Shown: positions 42,708 through 51,143 of the stretch, piece by piece | How positions within the stretch are numbered: the stretch's first letter is position 1 | Layout: the number at the start of each line of letters is the position of its first letter | NCBI GenBank assembly: GCA_017503325.1 | Contig: JAFVTI010000034.1 | Coordinates: forward strand, 1-64,000 | Length of the DNA: 64,000 nt | Source: Clostridia bacterium | GTDB taxonomy: Bacteria > Bacillota > Clostridia > Oscillospirales > CAG-272 | Direction of reading: 5' to 3' | Notes under the pieces: model-generated | The model's input: only the letters and a program-made list of their open reading frames with translations | Database searches by the model: none | What the model was told of the DNA's origin: nothing | Position numbers and translations under genes: made by a program

Positions 42708-43270
42708 ACGTTTTCCTCCTTGACGTATTTTGTGCGCAGACCTTGGTAAACGTCGGTCAGCATGCTGCTGATCAGCTCGGGATCAAGCGAGAGGTAGGAC
42801 GTGGCCAGTATGGTGCCAATGCCGTGCACAAAGCACCACATCTCCAGATGCCAGCGCTCGGCCTCCTCTTTGGAAATTCCGTTGGCCTTCATGATCATGT
42901 CCACCGACTGTGAATAATCTGACGAGGGAAGCAGGTCTTGGCCCTTGCGGTCACACATGAAAAGCACGCGAAAAAGCTGCTTTTCCTCTTTGGCAAAGCG
43001 GATATACGCCATGCCGAAGGCCTTGTAGGGCGGGTATTGACCGCTTTCCATCTCGTGTGTCAGAAAGCTGTGATAATGGCTGTATGCAGCCGAGAACACA
43101 GATTGCTGCAGGTCGTCCAGAGAATCAAAATTGGAAAAAATAGGCTGGGTAGAGCAGCCGAGCGCGGCGGCGATGGTGCGCGCATTCATGGCCTGCTCGC
43201 CCTGTTCGCGTAAAAGTGACAGCGTGGCTGCAACAATCTCCTGTTTTGTAATCTTTACCTTGGGCGGCAT
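42704..43270 (-). CDS. TetR family transcriptional regulator
   Basis: 188 residues from ATG 43270, which GGAGGTACCT precedes. Residues 10-50 form the TetR HTH (NARTIAAALGCSTQPIFSNF). The rest is the helical ligand domain. It is first in the tetR-ATPase-permease operon and most likely represses it until a drug-like effector binds. A palindrome overlapping the promoter -10 is its likely operator. Confidence 0.92.
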   Translation of the reverse strand: MPPKVKITKQEIVAATLSLLREQGEQAMNARTIAAALGCSTQPIFSNFDSLDDLQQSVFSAAYSHYHSFLTHEMESGQYPPYKAFGMAYIRFAKEEKQLFRVLFMCDRKGQDLLPSSDYSQSVDMIMKANGISKEEAERWHLEMWCFVHGIGTILATSYLSLDPELISSMLTDVYQGLRTKYVKEENV

Positions 43271-43299
43271 AGGTACCTCCGAAAAATAACGAGTGATAT

Positions 43300-43340
43300 A
43301 TAACACATGTTATTATACACACAAAAGAGAAAAAAGTCAA
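43300..43340 (-). promoter_or_regulatory. Promoter and candidate TetR operator
   Basis: Minus strand TTGACT (43335-43340), 17-bp spacer, TATAAT (43312-43317). ATAACA and TGTTAT arms (43300-43305, 43308-43313) overlap the end of the -10, a standard place for a repressor site. Confidence 0.7.
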
Positions 43341-43393
43341 TAGGAAATGAAAAAATATGCGCCGCGTGAATTCTGTTTTCGCCACACTTTCGG

Positions 43394-43422
43394 TTGACAA
43401 AAGCTGCCGAATGGAGTATAAT
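43394..43422 (+). promoter_or_regulatory. Promoter of mnmE
   Basis: TTGACA (43394-43399), 17-bp spacer, TATAAT (43417-43422). Confidence 0.87.
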
Positions 43423-43459
43423 TAAAATGATATATTATGGAATTGACAGGGGTATTGAT

Positions 43460-44857
43460 ATGATTACGGATACCATAGCGGCAATCAGCACGCCGTACGG
43501 CAAGGGTGGCGTGGCACTCATCCGCGTCAGCGGTGAGCGCGCGGTGGAAATTGCCGATCGGGTGTTTCTCCCCGCGGGCGGCAAGCGGCTTTGCGAGCTG
43601 CCTGCCAATTATATGGTCTACGGCCGCATCGTGGATGTCGCGGACGGGAACGTGCCCATCGACGACGGCATGGCGGTGGTATTTTACGCGCCGCATTCCT
43701 TTACGGGTGAGAACACGGTTGAGATCACCTGTCACGGCGGCGTGCTGGTCACGCAAAGCGTACTGACCTGCATTCTTGCCGCAGGCGCGCGTCCTGCCCT
43801 GGCGGGGGAGTTTACCAAGCGTGCCTTTATCAACGGAAAATTAGGGCTTTCGGCTGCCGAGGCGTTGGGAAACCTGCTTGAAGCGGGCACGAGAGAGCAA
43901 ATGCTGCTCTCGGGTGCGGGCATGCGCGGTGGACTTAGTAAAAAAACAAATGAAATATATGATAGCCTTTGCATGGTGCTCTCCAGCATTTTTGCGCGCA
44001 TCGACTATCCCGACGAGGACTTAGCCGACATGAGCCGCGAGCAGATGCGCGACGCTTTGGCGGATGCGCTTGCAAGAACCGAGGCGTTGGCGGCAACTTA
44101 CCGTACGGGGCACGCGGTAGCCGAGGGCATTCCCACAGTCATCTGCGGACGCGCCAACAGCGGCAAGAGCTCGCTTTATAACCGCATCGTGGGCAGGGAA
44201 GCGGCTATCGTGACCGATATTGCGGGCACCACGCGCGACGTACTGACGGAAACAGCGGCCATCGGGCGCGTGACCGTACGCTTGCACGACACGGCGGGCT
44301 TGCGCGAGTCCGACGACCGCGTGGAGCAGATCGGCGTGCAAAGAGCCCTGGAGCACCTGGAGAGTGCCGAGCTGGTGCTTGCGGTGTTTGATGCCTGCGT
44401 GCCGCTGACCGACGAGGATAGCGATCTTTTGGACAAGCTCATGCATCATGGCGGCTGCGTGATCGGTGTGATCAATAAGACCGATGCCGCAAGTGCCGGG
44501 CAGGTGCAGGCGCTTAGTGCAAGACTTCAAGCGTGCACGTCCTGTACAATCAGTCTGTCAGCAAGGACAGGCGAGGGCTTTGACGCGCTGGTAGCAGCGG
44601 TCAACGATGCCTTTATTGACGGCGCGATCGATCTGCGCCATGATGCCGTGGTGGCAAACGCACGCCAGCATGCCGCGCTGATTGCGGCATCCGAGCGTAT
44701 CGGGCAGGCAATTGACGCCATTGACATGGGTCTGCCTGTCGATCTTTGCTGCTCGGACGTGGAGCAGGCAGCCACAGCCTTGGCCGAGGTGGACGGCAGA
44801 GCCGTTTGCGAGGACGTGGTCGCGGGCATTTTTGCACATTTTTGCGTAGGGAAATAA
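43460..44857 (+). CDS. mnmE: tRNA uridine-5-carboxymethylaminomethyl modification GTPase MnmE
   Basis: 465 residues. N-terminal DTIAAISTPYGKGGVALIRV, a GTPase with GRANSGKSSLYNR (near 230), DIAGTTRD, DTAGLRES and NKTD, and the C-terminal FCVGK whose Cys is required. With MnmG it modifies the wobble uridine of tRNAs. ATG 43460 follows the promoter and a GGGGTATTGAT stretch. The frame opens earlier, at 43394, but that is inside the -35. The neighbouring genes are unrelated. Confidence 0.95.
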   Translation: MITDTIAAISTPYGKGGVALIRVSGERAVEIADRVFLPAGGKRLCELPANYMVYGRIVDVADGNVPIDDGMAVVFYAPHSFTGENTVEITCHGGVLVTQSVLTCILAAGARPALAGEFTKRAFINGKLGLSAAEALGNLLEAGTREQMLLSGAGMRGGLSKKTNEIYDSLCMVLSSIFARIDYPDEDLADMSREQMRDALADALARTEALAATYRTGHAVAEGIPTVICGRANSGKSSLYNRIVGREAAIVTDIAGTTRDVLTETAAIGRVTVRLHDTAGLRESDDRVEQIGVQRALEHLESAELVLAVFDACVPLTDEDSDLLDKLMHHGGCVIGVINKTDAASAGQVQALSARLQACTSCTISLSARTGEGFDALVAAVNDAFIDGAIDLRHDAVVANARQHAALIAASERIGQAIDAIDMGLPVDLCCSDVEQAATALAEVDGRAVCEDVVAGIFAHFCVGK

Positions 44858-44884
44858 AAAATAAAAATACATAGGAGAAGTGTT

Positions 44885-46951
44885 ATGAATCAACAAACTG
44901 ATCCCAAGTACCAAGCGTTATTTACCCCTTGGAAGATCGGCAACGTCGAGATCAAAAACCGCATTGTCATGTGCCCCATGGGCGGCACGTCGCTGTTCGG
45001 TTGGTTTGAGCTGACGGGTTGTCATTTTGACAAGGAAGCAGCAAAGCTGTTCTTGGAGCGCGCCGACAATAACGTCGGTCTGATCATCCCCGGCATCGCG
45101 CCCGTGCGTGATACCTTCTGGGGCAAGTGGCTGTGGCAGAACCCCAAGATGTTTGAGGATCTCAAGGAGTTCATGGACGAGATCCACAAGTCGGGCGCGA
45201 AGCTGTTTATCCAGCTGACCGCGGGCATGGGGCGCTCCTGGGCGATCACCGATCTGATCGCACCCTTGCACAAGAACAAGTTTACCCGTGCTGTGATCAA
45301 GCCCGTGATCGATACCTCGCATGAGCTTGCCAGCCCCAGCCCTCAGCCCTCGAGATGGGCGCATGATATCATCTGCCCCGAGATCACGGTAGAGCAGATC
45401 CACGAGATCATCGAGGCCTTTGCCAAGACCGCAAAGCTTTGCAAGGACGCGGGCGTGGACGGCGTGGAGGTGCACGCGGTGCACGAGGGCTATTTGCTTG
45501 ACCAGTTTGCGATTGAATTTTTCAACAAGCGTACCGACGAGTACGGCGGCAGCTTTGAAAACCGCTATCGCTTCGCAGCCGAGATTGTCAAGGCAATCAA
45601 GGAAAAGTGCGGTGCGGATTATCCCGTCTCTCTGCGTTACTCGGTGGAGTCCAAGATGAAGGGCTTTTGCGAGGGTGCAATGCCGGGCGAGGACTACGTT
45701 GAGGTAGGCCGCAGCATGGAAGAGAGCGAAAAGGCGGTCAAGTTCCTGCAGGATGCGGGATATGACATGCTCAACGCGGACAACGGCACCTACGACTCCT
45801 GGTACTGGGCACATCCGCCGATGTACATGCCCGAAAACTGCAACCTTGATGACGTTGCGCATATCAAGCAGTTTGTGGATATTCCCGTGGTTTGCGCGGG
45901 CAGAATGGATCCCGAGGCGGGTGCCAAGGCGATCGCCGAGGGCAGAATCGACGGTATGGGCGTGGCGCGTCAGTTCCTGGTTGACCCCGAATGGGTCACC
46001 AAGCTGATCGAGGACAGAATTGAGGACATCAAGCCCTGCATCTGCTGCCATGCCGGCTGCTTTAACTTCTCCCGCTCCAAGGGTCATGCAAACACGCAGG
46101 ATCTGACCGATACCATGGGGCTTTCCCGTTGCGCGCTCAACCCGCAGACCATGCAGTCTAAAAAATATCACATCGAGCCCGCCAAGAAGCAAAAGAAGAT
46201 CGCTATTATCGGCGGCGGTATCGGCGGTATGGAGGCGGCTATCGTTTGCGCGAAGCGCGGTCATAAGGTCACGCTGTACGAAAAGAGCGATAAGCTGGGC
46301 GGCGTGTTCATCGCAGCTGCAGCCCCCTCCTACAAGGAAAAGGACCGCGATCTGATCGCGTGGTATATCCGTGAGATGGCAAAGCATCCCATCGAGATCA
46401 AGTTCAATACCGAAATCAAGGACGTCAAGGCTCTGGATGCCGACGAGGTCATCGTGGCAACCGGTGCCGTGGCAAAGAGGATTCCGATCCCGGGCGTGGA
46501 GCGTTCGATCGAGGCTGTTGACTTCCTACTGGGCAACAAGCAGGTTGGTGACAAGGTAGTCGTCATCGGCGGCGGCCTGACCGGCTGCGAGATCGCGTAC
46601 GAGCTGTACCTGCAGGGTAAGCAGCCCACCATTGTGGAGATGCAGGACGACCTGATCACCACCAAGGGCATCTGCCTTGCAAACACCTCTTATCTGCGCG
46701 ATTTCTTCAAGACCAACCAAGTGCCCGTGCACTTAGAGACCGGTGTCAGCGAAATCAACGAGAGCGGCGTTGTGGTCAAGCACAAGGACGGCTCCACCGA
46801 GGCAATCGAAGCAGATTCTGTCATTCTCTCTGTTGGTTACAATCCCGCACCCGTGGCAACCAAGGGTGTACACGTGATTGGTGATGCCAAGGCTGTCGGC
46901 AACCTGCGTACCGTAATCTGGGGAGCTTGGGACGTGGCAATGAAGCTGTAA
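44885..46951 (+). CDS. FadH-like NADH:flavin oxidoreductase (old yellow enzyme plus NAD(P) domain)
   Basis: 688 residues. The FMN TIM barrel (about 1-370) has GVDGVEVHAVHEGYLLDQF and RTDEYGGSFENRYRF. The 4Fe-4S ligands are C385-x2-C388-x3-C392 followed by C416. The C-terminal NAD(P)/FAD domain has IIGGGIGGMEAAIV (near 440) and VIGGGLTGCEIAYEL. Relatives are 2,4-dienoyl-CoA reductase, 2-enoate reductase and trimethylamine dehydrogenase. The last cysteine is 23 residues away, not about 11-12. GGAGAAG precedes the ATG. It is followed by the aconitase X genes, so it probably reduces an unsaturated acid in the same pathway. Confidence 0.85.
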   Translation: MNQQTDPKYQALFTPWKIGNVEIKNRIVMCPMGGTSLFGWFELTGCHFDKEAAKLFLERADNNVGLIIPGIAPVRDTFWGKWLWQNPKMFEDLKEFMDEIHKSGAKLFIQLTAGMGRSWAITDLIAPLHKNKFTRAVIKPVIDTSHELASPSPQPSRWAHDIICPEITVEQIHEIIEAFAKTAKLCKDAGVDGVEVHAVHEGYLLDQFAIEFFNKRTDEYGGSFENRYRFAAEIVKAIKEKCGADYPVSLRYSVESKMKGFCEGAMPGEDYVEVGRSMEESEKAVKFLQDAGYDMLNADNGTYDSWYWAHPPMYMPENCNLDDVAHIKQFVDIPVVCAGRMDPEAGAKAIAEGRIDGMGVARQFLVDPEWVTKLIEDRIEDIKPCICCHAGCFNFSRSKGHANTQDLTDTMGLSRCALNPQTMQSKKYHIEPAKKQKKIAIIGGGIGGMEAAIVCAKRGHKVTLYEKSDKLGGVFIAAAAPSYKEKDRDLIAWYIREMAKHPIEIKFNTEIKDVKALDADEVIVATGAVAKRIPIPGVERSIEAVDFLLGNKQVGDKVVVIGGGLTGCEIAYELYLQGKQPTIVEMQDDLITTKGICLANTSYLRDFFKTNQVPVHLETGVSEINESGVVVKHKDGSTEAIEADSVILSVGYNPAPVATKGVHVIGDAKAVGNLRTVIWGAWDVAMKL

Positions 46952-46955
46952 AATG

Positions 46956-47005
46956 CGTAGGGGCGACCTGCGGTCGCCCGCGGGCGCACACAGTGCGCCC
47001 CTACG
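46956..47005. repeat. Palindromic repeat with GTAGGGGCG ends
   Basis: CGTAGGGGCG (46956-46965) and CGCCCCTACG (46996-47005) are exact complements, with further GC-rich pairing between them. It fills the gap between the reductase and the aconitase X large subunit gene. It has no T-run. Confidence 0.72.
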
Positions 47006-47037
47006 ATCGAATTTAGATGATGAAAGGATATACGTCT

Positions 47038-48315
47038 ATGATACTGACAAAAGAACAACAGGCAATTCTGGACGGTGAGAAGGGCGAGACCATGGCCAAG
47101 GTCATGAAAACGCTGGTCATGTACGGTGACGCGTTTGAGGCCGAAAAGTTGGTGCCCATTACCTCCAAGTATAACCACCTTGTGACCTCGTTTGGTCTGA
47201 AGGTCATGTCTCCCGTGTACGATCTGATGCAGCAGCTGCTGGATGCAGGCGTGGTGTCTGATCAGAAATTCTCGGTTGACCCCAGACCTCTGGACAAGAA
47301 CGTACCCGCAAACGTGCTGCAGAATTTTGTTTTCAATAAGTTCATGTACACCAAGCAGGATTTTTACGAGGAGCAGCTGCATAAGCTGGGTCTGATGGAC
47401 GACAAGGCCTTCTCCTGTACCTGCTATATGGACGAGGTGGGCAACAAGCCGGGCAAGGGCGACGTGCTTTCCTGGGCGGAGTCCTCTGCTGTGGTGTATG
47501 CAAACTCGGTGCTGGGGGCAAGATGCAACCGTAACTCGGGCATCATTGATATCATGGGCTCGATCGTGGGCTACGTGCCTTATTTTGGCCTGCTGACCGA
47601 CGAGGGCAGACGCGCTACCTGGGTCATCAAGGTGCAGACCACCAAGAAGCCCGAGGCACAGCTGCTTGGCTCGGCCATCGGCATGAAGGTCATGGAGGAC
47701 GTGCCTTACGTGGTTGGCCTGGATCAGTGGATCGGCACAGAGCTTGACGATGCCGCTTGCGCGTACCTCAAGGACTTTGGCGCGGCAACCGCATCCAACG
47801 GCGCAGTCGGCCTTTACCATATCGCAAATCTGACCCCCGAGGCTGTAGAACTTGGCGAAGCTCTGATCGCCGAGGGCGCAAAGGAATATATCATCGACGA
47901 CGCTGAGCTGCAGCGTGTACAGGACAATTATCCCGTGATGTGGAAGAACGCGGATGCAACCCCCAAGCTCTGCTTTGTCGGCTGCCCGCACCTGTCCTTG
48001 GAGCAGCTCAAGACCTGGACCGATAACATCGAGGCAGCTCTGGCCGCAAACGGACAGAAGAAGGTGGTCATTCCCACGGTTCTGACCGCAGCACCCGCCG
48101 TGCTGGAGGCGTTCGGTAAGACCGATTACGCCGCAAGACTCAAGGCAACCGGCGTCATCACCTCGTATATCTGCCCCTTAATGTATATGAACAATCCGCT
48201 TTGCAAGAAGATGCCGGTCATCACCTCGTCCAACAAGCTGCGCACCTATACCAGCTCGAGATATTACAGAGACGAGGAAATTTTGCAGGCTATTACGGGA
48301 GGTAAAAAGGCATGA
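47038..48315 (+). CDS. Aconitase X large (catalytic) subunit
   Basis: 425 residues of the AcnX (DUF521) type. The start MILTKEQQAILDGEKG, FSCTCYMDEVGNKPGKGD, ESSAVVYANSVLGARCNR with iron-sulfur cysteines, and CFVGCPHLSLEQL are characteristic. It is a hydro-lyase. I start at ATG 47038, eight bases after AAAGGAT; an earlier ATG at 47017 lies on top of that site. Bacterial members dehydrate cis-3-hydroxyproline, and archaeal ones dehydrate phosphomevalonate. Which substrate applies here is unknown. It overlaps its small subunit by 4 bp. Confidence 0.9.
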   Translation: MILTKEQQAILDGEKGETMAKVMKTLVMYGDAFEAEKLVPITSKYNHLVTSFGLKVMSPVYDLMQQLLDAGVVSDQKFSVDPRPLDKNVPANVLQNFVFNKFMYTKQDFYEEQLHKLGLMDDKAFSCTCYMDEVGNKPGKGDVLSWAESSAVVYANSVLGARCNRNSGIIDIMGSIVGYVPYFGLLTDEGRRATWVIKVQTTKKPEAQLLGSAIGMKVMEDVPYVVGLDQWIGTELDDAACAYLKDFGAATASNGAVGLYHIANLTPEAVELGEALIAEGAKEYIIDDAELQRVQDNYPVMWKNADATPKLCFVGCPHLSLEQLKTWTDNIEAALAANGQKKVVIPTVLTAAPAVLEAFGKTDYAARLKATGVITSYICPLMYMNNPLCKKMPVITSSNKLRTYTSSRYYRDEEILQAITGGKKA

Positions 48316-48755
48316 GAGAATTCAAGGGTAGAGTGGTCACCCCCGGCCAGGTCACGGCCGAGGCACTTGTGAGCACGCAGGGATTTAATACGCTGGCATC
48401 CTTCCAGATGGCATTGCAGTTTGGCGATAAGCAGGTCAAATGCGGCGACCAGAATAACACAGATATTCACGGCAAGCCCATGATCGGCAAGGCACTTTGC
48501 CTGCCGCAGACCATCGGCTCCACCACGGGCGGCCTTGTGCTGTATTGCGCGTGCGCCATGGAAAAGAGCCCCGCTTGCATGCTGTTTGCAAACCATATCG
48601 ACTCGCTGGCAGCCGCAGGCGCGGTGCTGGCCGACGTTTGGGTCGAGGGCGTCAGCATGCCTGTTGTGGATTGTCTTGGCGATGAGTTCCTCGCTTACGT
48701 CAAGGACGGCATGACGGTCACCGTCAAAGAGGACGGCGTGGTCGTTGTAGAGTAA
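48312..48755 (+). CDS. Aconitase X small (swivel) subunit
   Basis: 147 residues of the AcnX swivel (DUF126) type: GRVVTPGQVTAEAL at the start, DIHGKPMIGKALCLPQTIGS and TTGGLVLYCACAM. It forms the other half of the hydro-lyase with the 47038 product. It is translated from an ATG in the ATGA overlap. The two-subunit arrangement is the common bacterial form. Confidence 0.9.
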   Translation: MREFKGRVVTPGQVTAEALVSTQGFNTLASFQMALQFGDKQVKCGDQNNTDIHGKPMIGKALCLPQTIGSTTGGLVLYCACAMEKSPACMLFANHIDSLAAAGAVLADVWVEGVSMPVVDCLGDEFLAYVKDGMTVTVKEDGVVVVE

Positions 48756-48775
48756 ACGACAAAAAATAGTATAAG

Positions 48776-48814
48776 AAAATCTCCTCCTTGCCCAAGTGCA
48801 GGAGGAGATTTTTT
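48776..48814 (+). terminator. Terminator of the aconitase X genes
   Basis: AAAATCTCCTCCT (48776-48788) pairs with AGGAGGAGATTTT (48800-48812) across an 11-nt loop, then T. Confidence 0.85.
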
Positions 48815-48818
48815 GGGT

Positions 48819-48968
48819 TGCATCATCCTGAGTGTCATCCTGAGCCAAGCCCCTGCCCGTCATCCTCGAGCAAGCATTCCCATTTTTAAGATTCTTCGCT
48901 GCGCTCAAGAATGACAAAAATGGGAATGCGCCGCGAAGGATCTTGGCAGGGGCTCCGCTTATGATGCA
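48819..48968. repeat. Nested palindromic element left of the GNAT gene
   Basis: Three nested arm pairs: TGCATCAT 48819-48826 with 48961-48968; AGCCCCTGCC 48848-48857 with 48945-48954; a 14-bp arm 48874-48887 with 48916-48929. Inside are TCATCCTGAG and AAGATTCTTCGC motifs, also seen in the element at 49565. It is non-coding and resembles the repeats widely scattered in Clostridia genomes. Confidence 0.75.
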
Positions 48969-48980
48969 CACGTGACACTT

Positions 48981-49529
48981 TTACAAATACTTCTGCATCA
49001 TATATTCATCAAGCAGAGAACCATCCCTTTGCCGAATGGCGTTTGGCTTTTTGCCGACAATCTCAAAGCCGTATTTTTCATAAAGTGCTCTTGCGCGGTT
49101 ATTGCCCTCGATAAATTCCAATTCCATGATCATGATGCCGTGCTTCCGTGCCGCTGCGATCATTTGCTCAAACATGGCAGAGCCGATGCCTAAGGCCCAG
49201 TAATCCTGCAGGATTGCAATGGCAATGGTCGCGCGATGGCTTGTTTTCATGCCCGTGTGAAACATGATTTCGCAGTTTCCTGCCAATTTACCGTCCACAA
49301 AGCAGGTAATAGCCAGAACGTCGGGCGATTCGCGCCGATTTTGTACCCAGGCCTGCTCACGCTCCAGGGGCATGCTTGCCCATTCCTCGGGATATCGCGC
49401 CAAAAATTCGGTTTCACCGCAAGCCTTGGTGATGTATGCCAGCAAATCTGCCGCGTCCGCAACCTCGGGGGAGCGCAGAACGGCCTGTCTGCCGTCCTTG
49501 AGTTGTATTTGTATTGGTTGTAATATCAT
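48981..49529 (-). CDS. GNAT family N-acetyltransferase
   Basis: 182 residues. IAIAILQDYWALGIGSAMFEQ is the acetyl-CoA-binding loop, and ELEFIEGNNRARALYEKYGFE the C-terminal signature of RimL-like GNAT enzymes. It acetylates an amine; the substrate is not predictable. The gene lies exactly between two nested palindromic elements with only 12 and 35 bp to spare, so it may be a cargo gene or simply in a repeat-rich gap. No promoter is evident other than inside the flank. Confidence 0.88.
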   Translation of the reverse strand: MILQPIQIQLKDGRQAVLRSPEVADAADLLAYITKACGETEFLARYPEEWASMPLEREQAWVQNRRESPDVLAITCFVDGKLAGNCEIMFHTGMKTSHRATIAIAILQDYWALGIGSAMFEQMIAAARKHGIMIMELEFIEGNNRARALYEKYGFEIVGKKPNAIRQRDGSLLDEYMMQKYL

Positions 49530-49564
49530 GGTATTTCTCCTTTTGAATTATGTTGAGATAACCA

Positions 49565-49665
49565 CCCCGCCCTAAGATCCTTCGCGTCGCAGTCCACATC
49601 TGTCATTCTCGAGCGAAGCGAAGAATCTTGATGTGGACTGCTTGCTCAAGGATGACAGGGCGGGG
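49565..49665. repeat. Nested palindromic element right of the GNAT gene
   Basis: CCCCGCCCT (49565-49573) with AGGGCGGGG (49657-49665), and GCAGTCCACAT (49589-49599) with ATGTGGACTGC (49631-49641). The centre has TCATTCTCGAGCGAAGCG and AAGAATCTT, related to the element at 48819-48968. Confidence 0.75.
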
Positions 49666-49691
49666 GATTTTTGTCAATCGTTGAAATGTTT

Positions 49692-50267
49692 CTACCCGTC
49701 AATTTTTAGGCTCTTTTTTATGGTTCGTGCCACCTCGTCGGGGGCAAGATGCGTGTTGTCAATCTTGAGATAACTCTCAAAGGGCAAGATCTCGCCCTCG
49801 CGGGAATTGAGCCTGTGCGTTGCTTGCGTGTGGCGCATCTCGGCCTCGCTTCGCTCTACGTTGCGCTTGGATTCCTTTTGCGCAAGGCGATTTTCGCTCT
49901 TGTTGCGTGCCAGACGCTCTTCAAAATCCGCGCAAAGCTCGACGACGTGGCAGACGGCACCGTGCGATGAAAACAGCTCTATGATCTCGTTCAGATACGC
50001 AAATTCACTCGGCTGGTCAAAGTCCATCATGTAGGTAAAGATCAGCCCGGGAAGGTCACCCGCGGCAAACTGCTCAAACACGGTCTTGCGGATGGTCTCG
50101 TTGAGCGCACGGAATTCGGGCGTGCCGAAATCAAACAGCTTGAGCGAGAGCTCAATAGACATGTGGTTGTGAAACAGGCGCAGGCCCGTGATCTTGGCAA
50201 GCTCCTGCCCAACCGTCATTTTGCCCACCGCGTGCGGGCCCGTGATGATGACTAAGGTCTTTTTCAT
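49692..50267 (-). CDS. P-loop kinase-like protein
   Basis: 191 residues. Walker A GPHAVGKMTVGQEL near residue 10, a shikimate/adenylate-kinase-like layout with LFHNHMSIEL, and arginine- and glutamate-rich helices with a glutamine cluster. It probably phosphorylates a small molecule in the cytoplasm. ATG 50267 follows GAAGGAGAAGTT; the longer frame has no family resemblance upstream. It overlaps the methyltransferase stop by 4 bp, so the two are cotranscribed. Confidence 0.78.
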   Translation of the reverse strand: MKKTLVIITGPHAVGKMTVGQELAKITGLRLFHNHMSIELSLKLFDFGTPEFRALNETIRKTVFEQFAAGDLPGLIFTYMMDFDQPSEFAYLNEIIELFSSHGAVCHVVELCADFEERLARNKSENRLAQKESKRNVERSEAEMRHTQATHRLNSREGEILPFESYLKIDNTHLAPDEVARTIKKSLKIDG

Positions 50268-51058
50268 AACTTCTCCTTCCTCAATACGTCCAAAATATGA
50301 TTGGTCGCGCCCACCATATCGGGGCGTTCGCAAATGCTCAGGTGATATTTCATGTAAAGCGCGAAGGTCTCTTGATCCATGGCGTCCACCTTGTCGCCAA
50401 TGTAGCGCGTCAGCATATCCGCGCCCACGTAATGCAACCGCTGTACGGGCAGGGGAGATACCAGCGCGTCAACGTCCTCCTTGCGGTACAGGGCAAAGAT
50501 CTCGGCGGGTGTGGAGCTCAGCGCAAAGGTGTCGTAATCGATCAGATCCTTGTATTGCGGATCGTGAATACCACCGCGCGCAAAGCAGAATTGGTAGACC
50601 GTCATGTCGCTGTTGCAGTATGCGACAAAGACCGTGCCACCCGGGCGGGTCAAGCGCACTGCCTCGCTAAGCGCTGCCTGCTTATCCTCGTCGGCGTAGA
50701 GGTGATACATGGGGCCAAGCAGCAGCGTGACGTCATATGTGTCCGAGGGGAAGTCGGAAAGGTCAATGGCGTCGCCCTGCGAGATCGAGATGCTTTCGCC
50801 CTCTTTGGTGTTGCGCATAAAGGCCTCGATATTGCACTCCATCAGCTCCACGGCAACCACGGAGTACCCCTTTTGCGCAAAATAATGCGAATAGCGTCCC
50901 GTGCCCGCGCCGATCTCCAGAATGGTCATGCCGGGCTTTAAGTATTTTTCAATATAGTGTACGGTGGTCAGAAATTCCACTGAGCCGTGCTGCGAGCCGA
51001 GTCGCGCGTGCTCGTCGTGGCTTTCATAGTAGTTTTTGAGTGCTTCCAATCTTTCCAT
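50264..51058 (-). CDS. SAM-dependent methyltransferase (class I)
   Basis: 264 residues. The SAM motif MTILEIGAGTGRYSHYFAQ (near 44) and the acidic end VVAVEL, then SDTYDVTLLLGPMYHL, define a small-molecule methyltransferase fold. The substrate is unknown. I start at ATG 51058 after TTTGGAGGAATTT; a longer frame runs into the attenuator hairpin. It lies downstream of the 36-residue small ORF and its hairpin, which may control it. It shares an operon with the kinase-like gene. Confidence 0.82.
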   Translation of the reverse strand: MERLEALKNYYESHDEHARLGSQHGSVEFLTTVHYIEKYLKPGMTILEIGAGTGRYSHYFAQKGYSVVAVELMECNIEAFMRNTKEGESISISQGDAIDLSDFPSDTYDVTLLLGPMYHLYADEDKQAALSEAVRLTRPGGTVFVAYCNSDMTVYQFCFARGGIHDPQYKDLIDYDTFALSSTPAEIFALYRKEDVDALVSPLPVQRLHYVGADMLTRYIGDKVDAMDQETFALYMKYHLSICERPDMVGATNHILDVLRKEKL

Positions 51059-51071
51059 AAATTCCTCCAAA

Positions 51072-51115
51072 TCAAAACAAAACGGTGCAAATCGCTTTTT
51101 TGCGACTTGCACCGT
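51072..51115 (-). terminator. Hairpin between the small ORF and the methyltransferase
   Basis: 14-bp arms (51082-51095, 51102-51115) with a single G-U pair, followed by TTTTGTTTTG on the minus strand. A terminator or attenuator. Confidence 0.72.
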
Positions 51116-51143
51116 CAGTATCCAAATATCAATAGCCTATCGG

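Noticed and set aside
44918..46387. Open frame of 489 codons on the minus strand
   Set aside because: It lies against the reductase gene and shows no family motif or ribosome site.
46956..47005. Possible CRISPR-like repeats (GTAGGGGCG copies)
   Set aside because: The copies are not evenly spaced, have no spacers and occur as palindromes; no cas gene is present.
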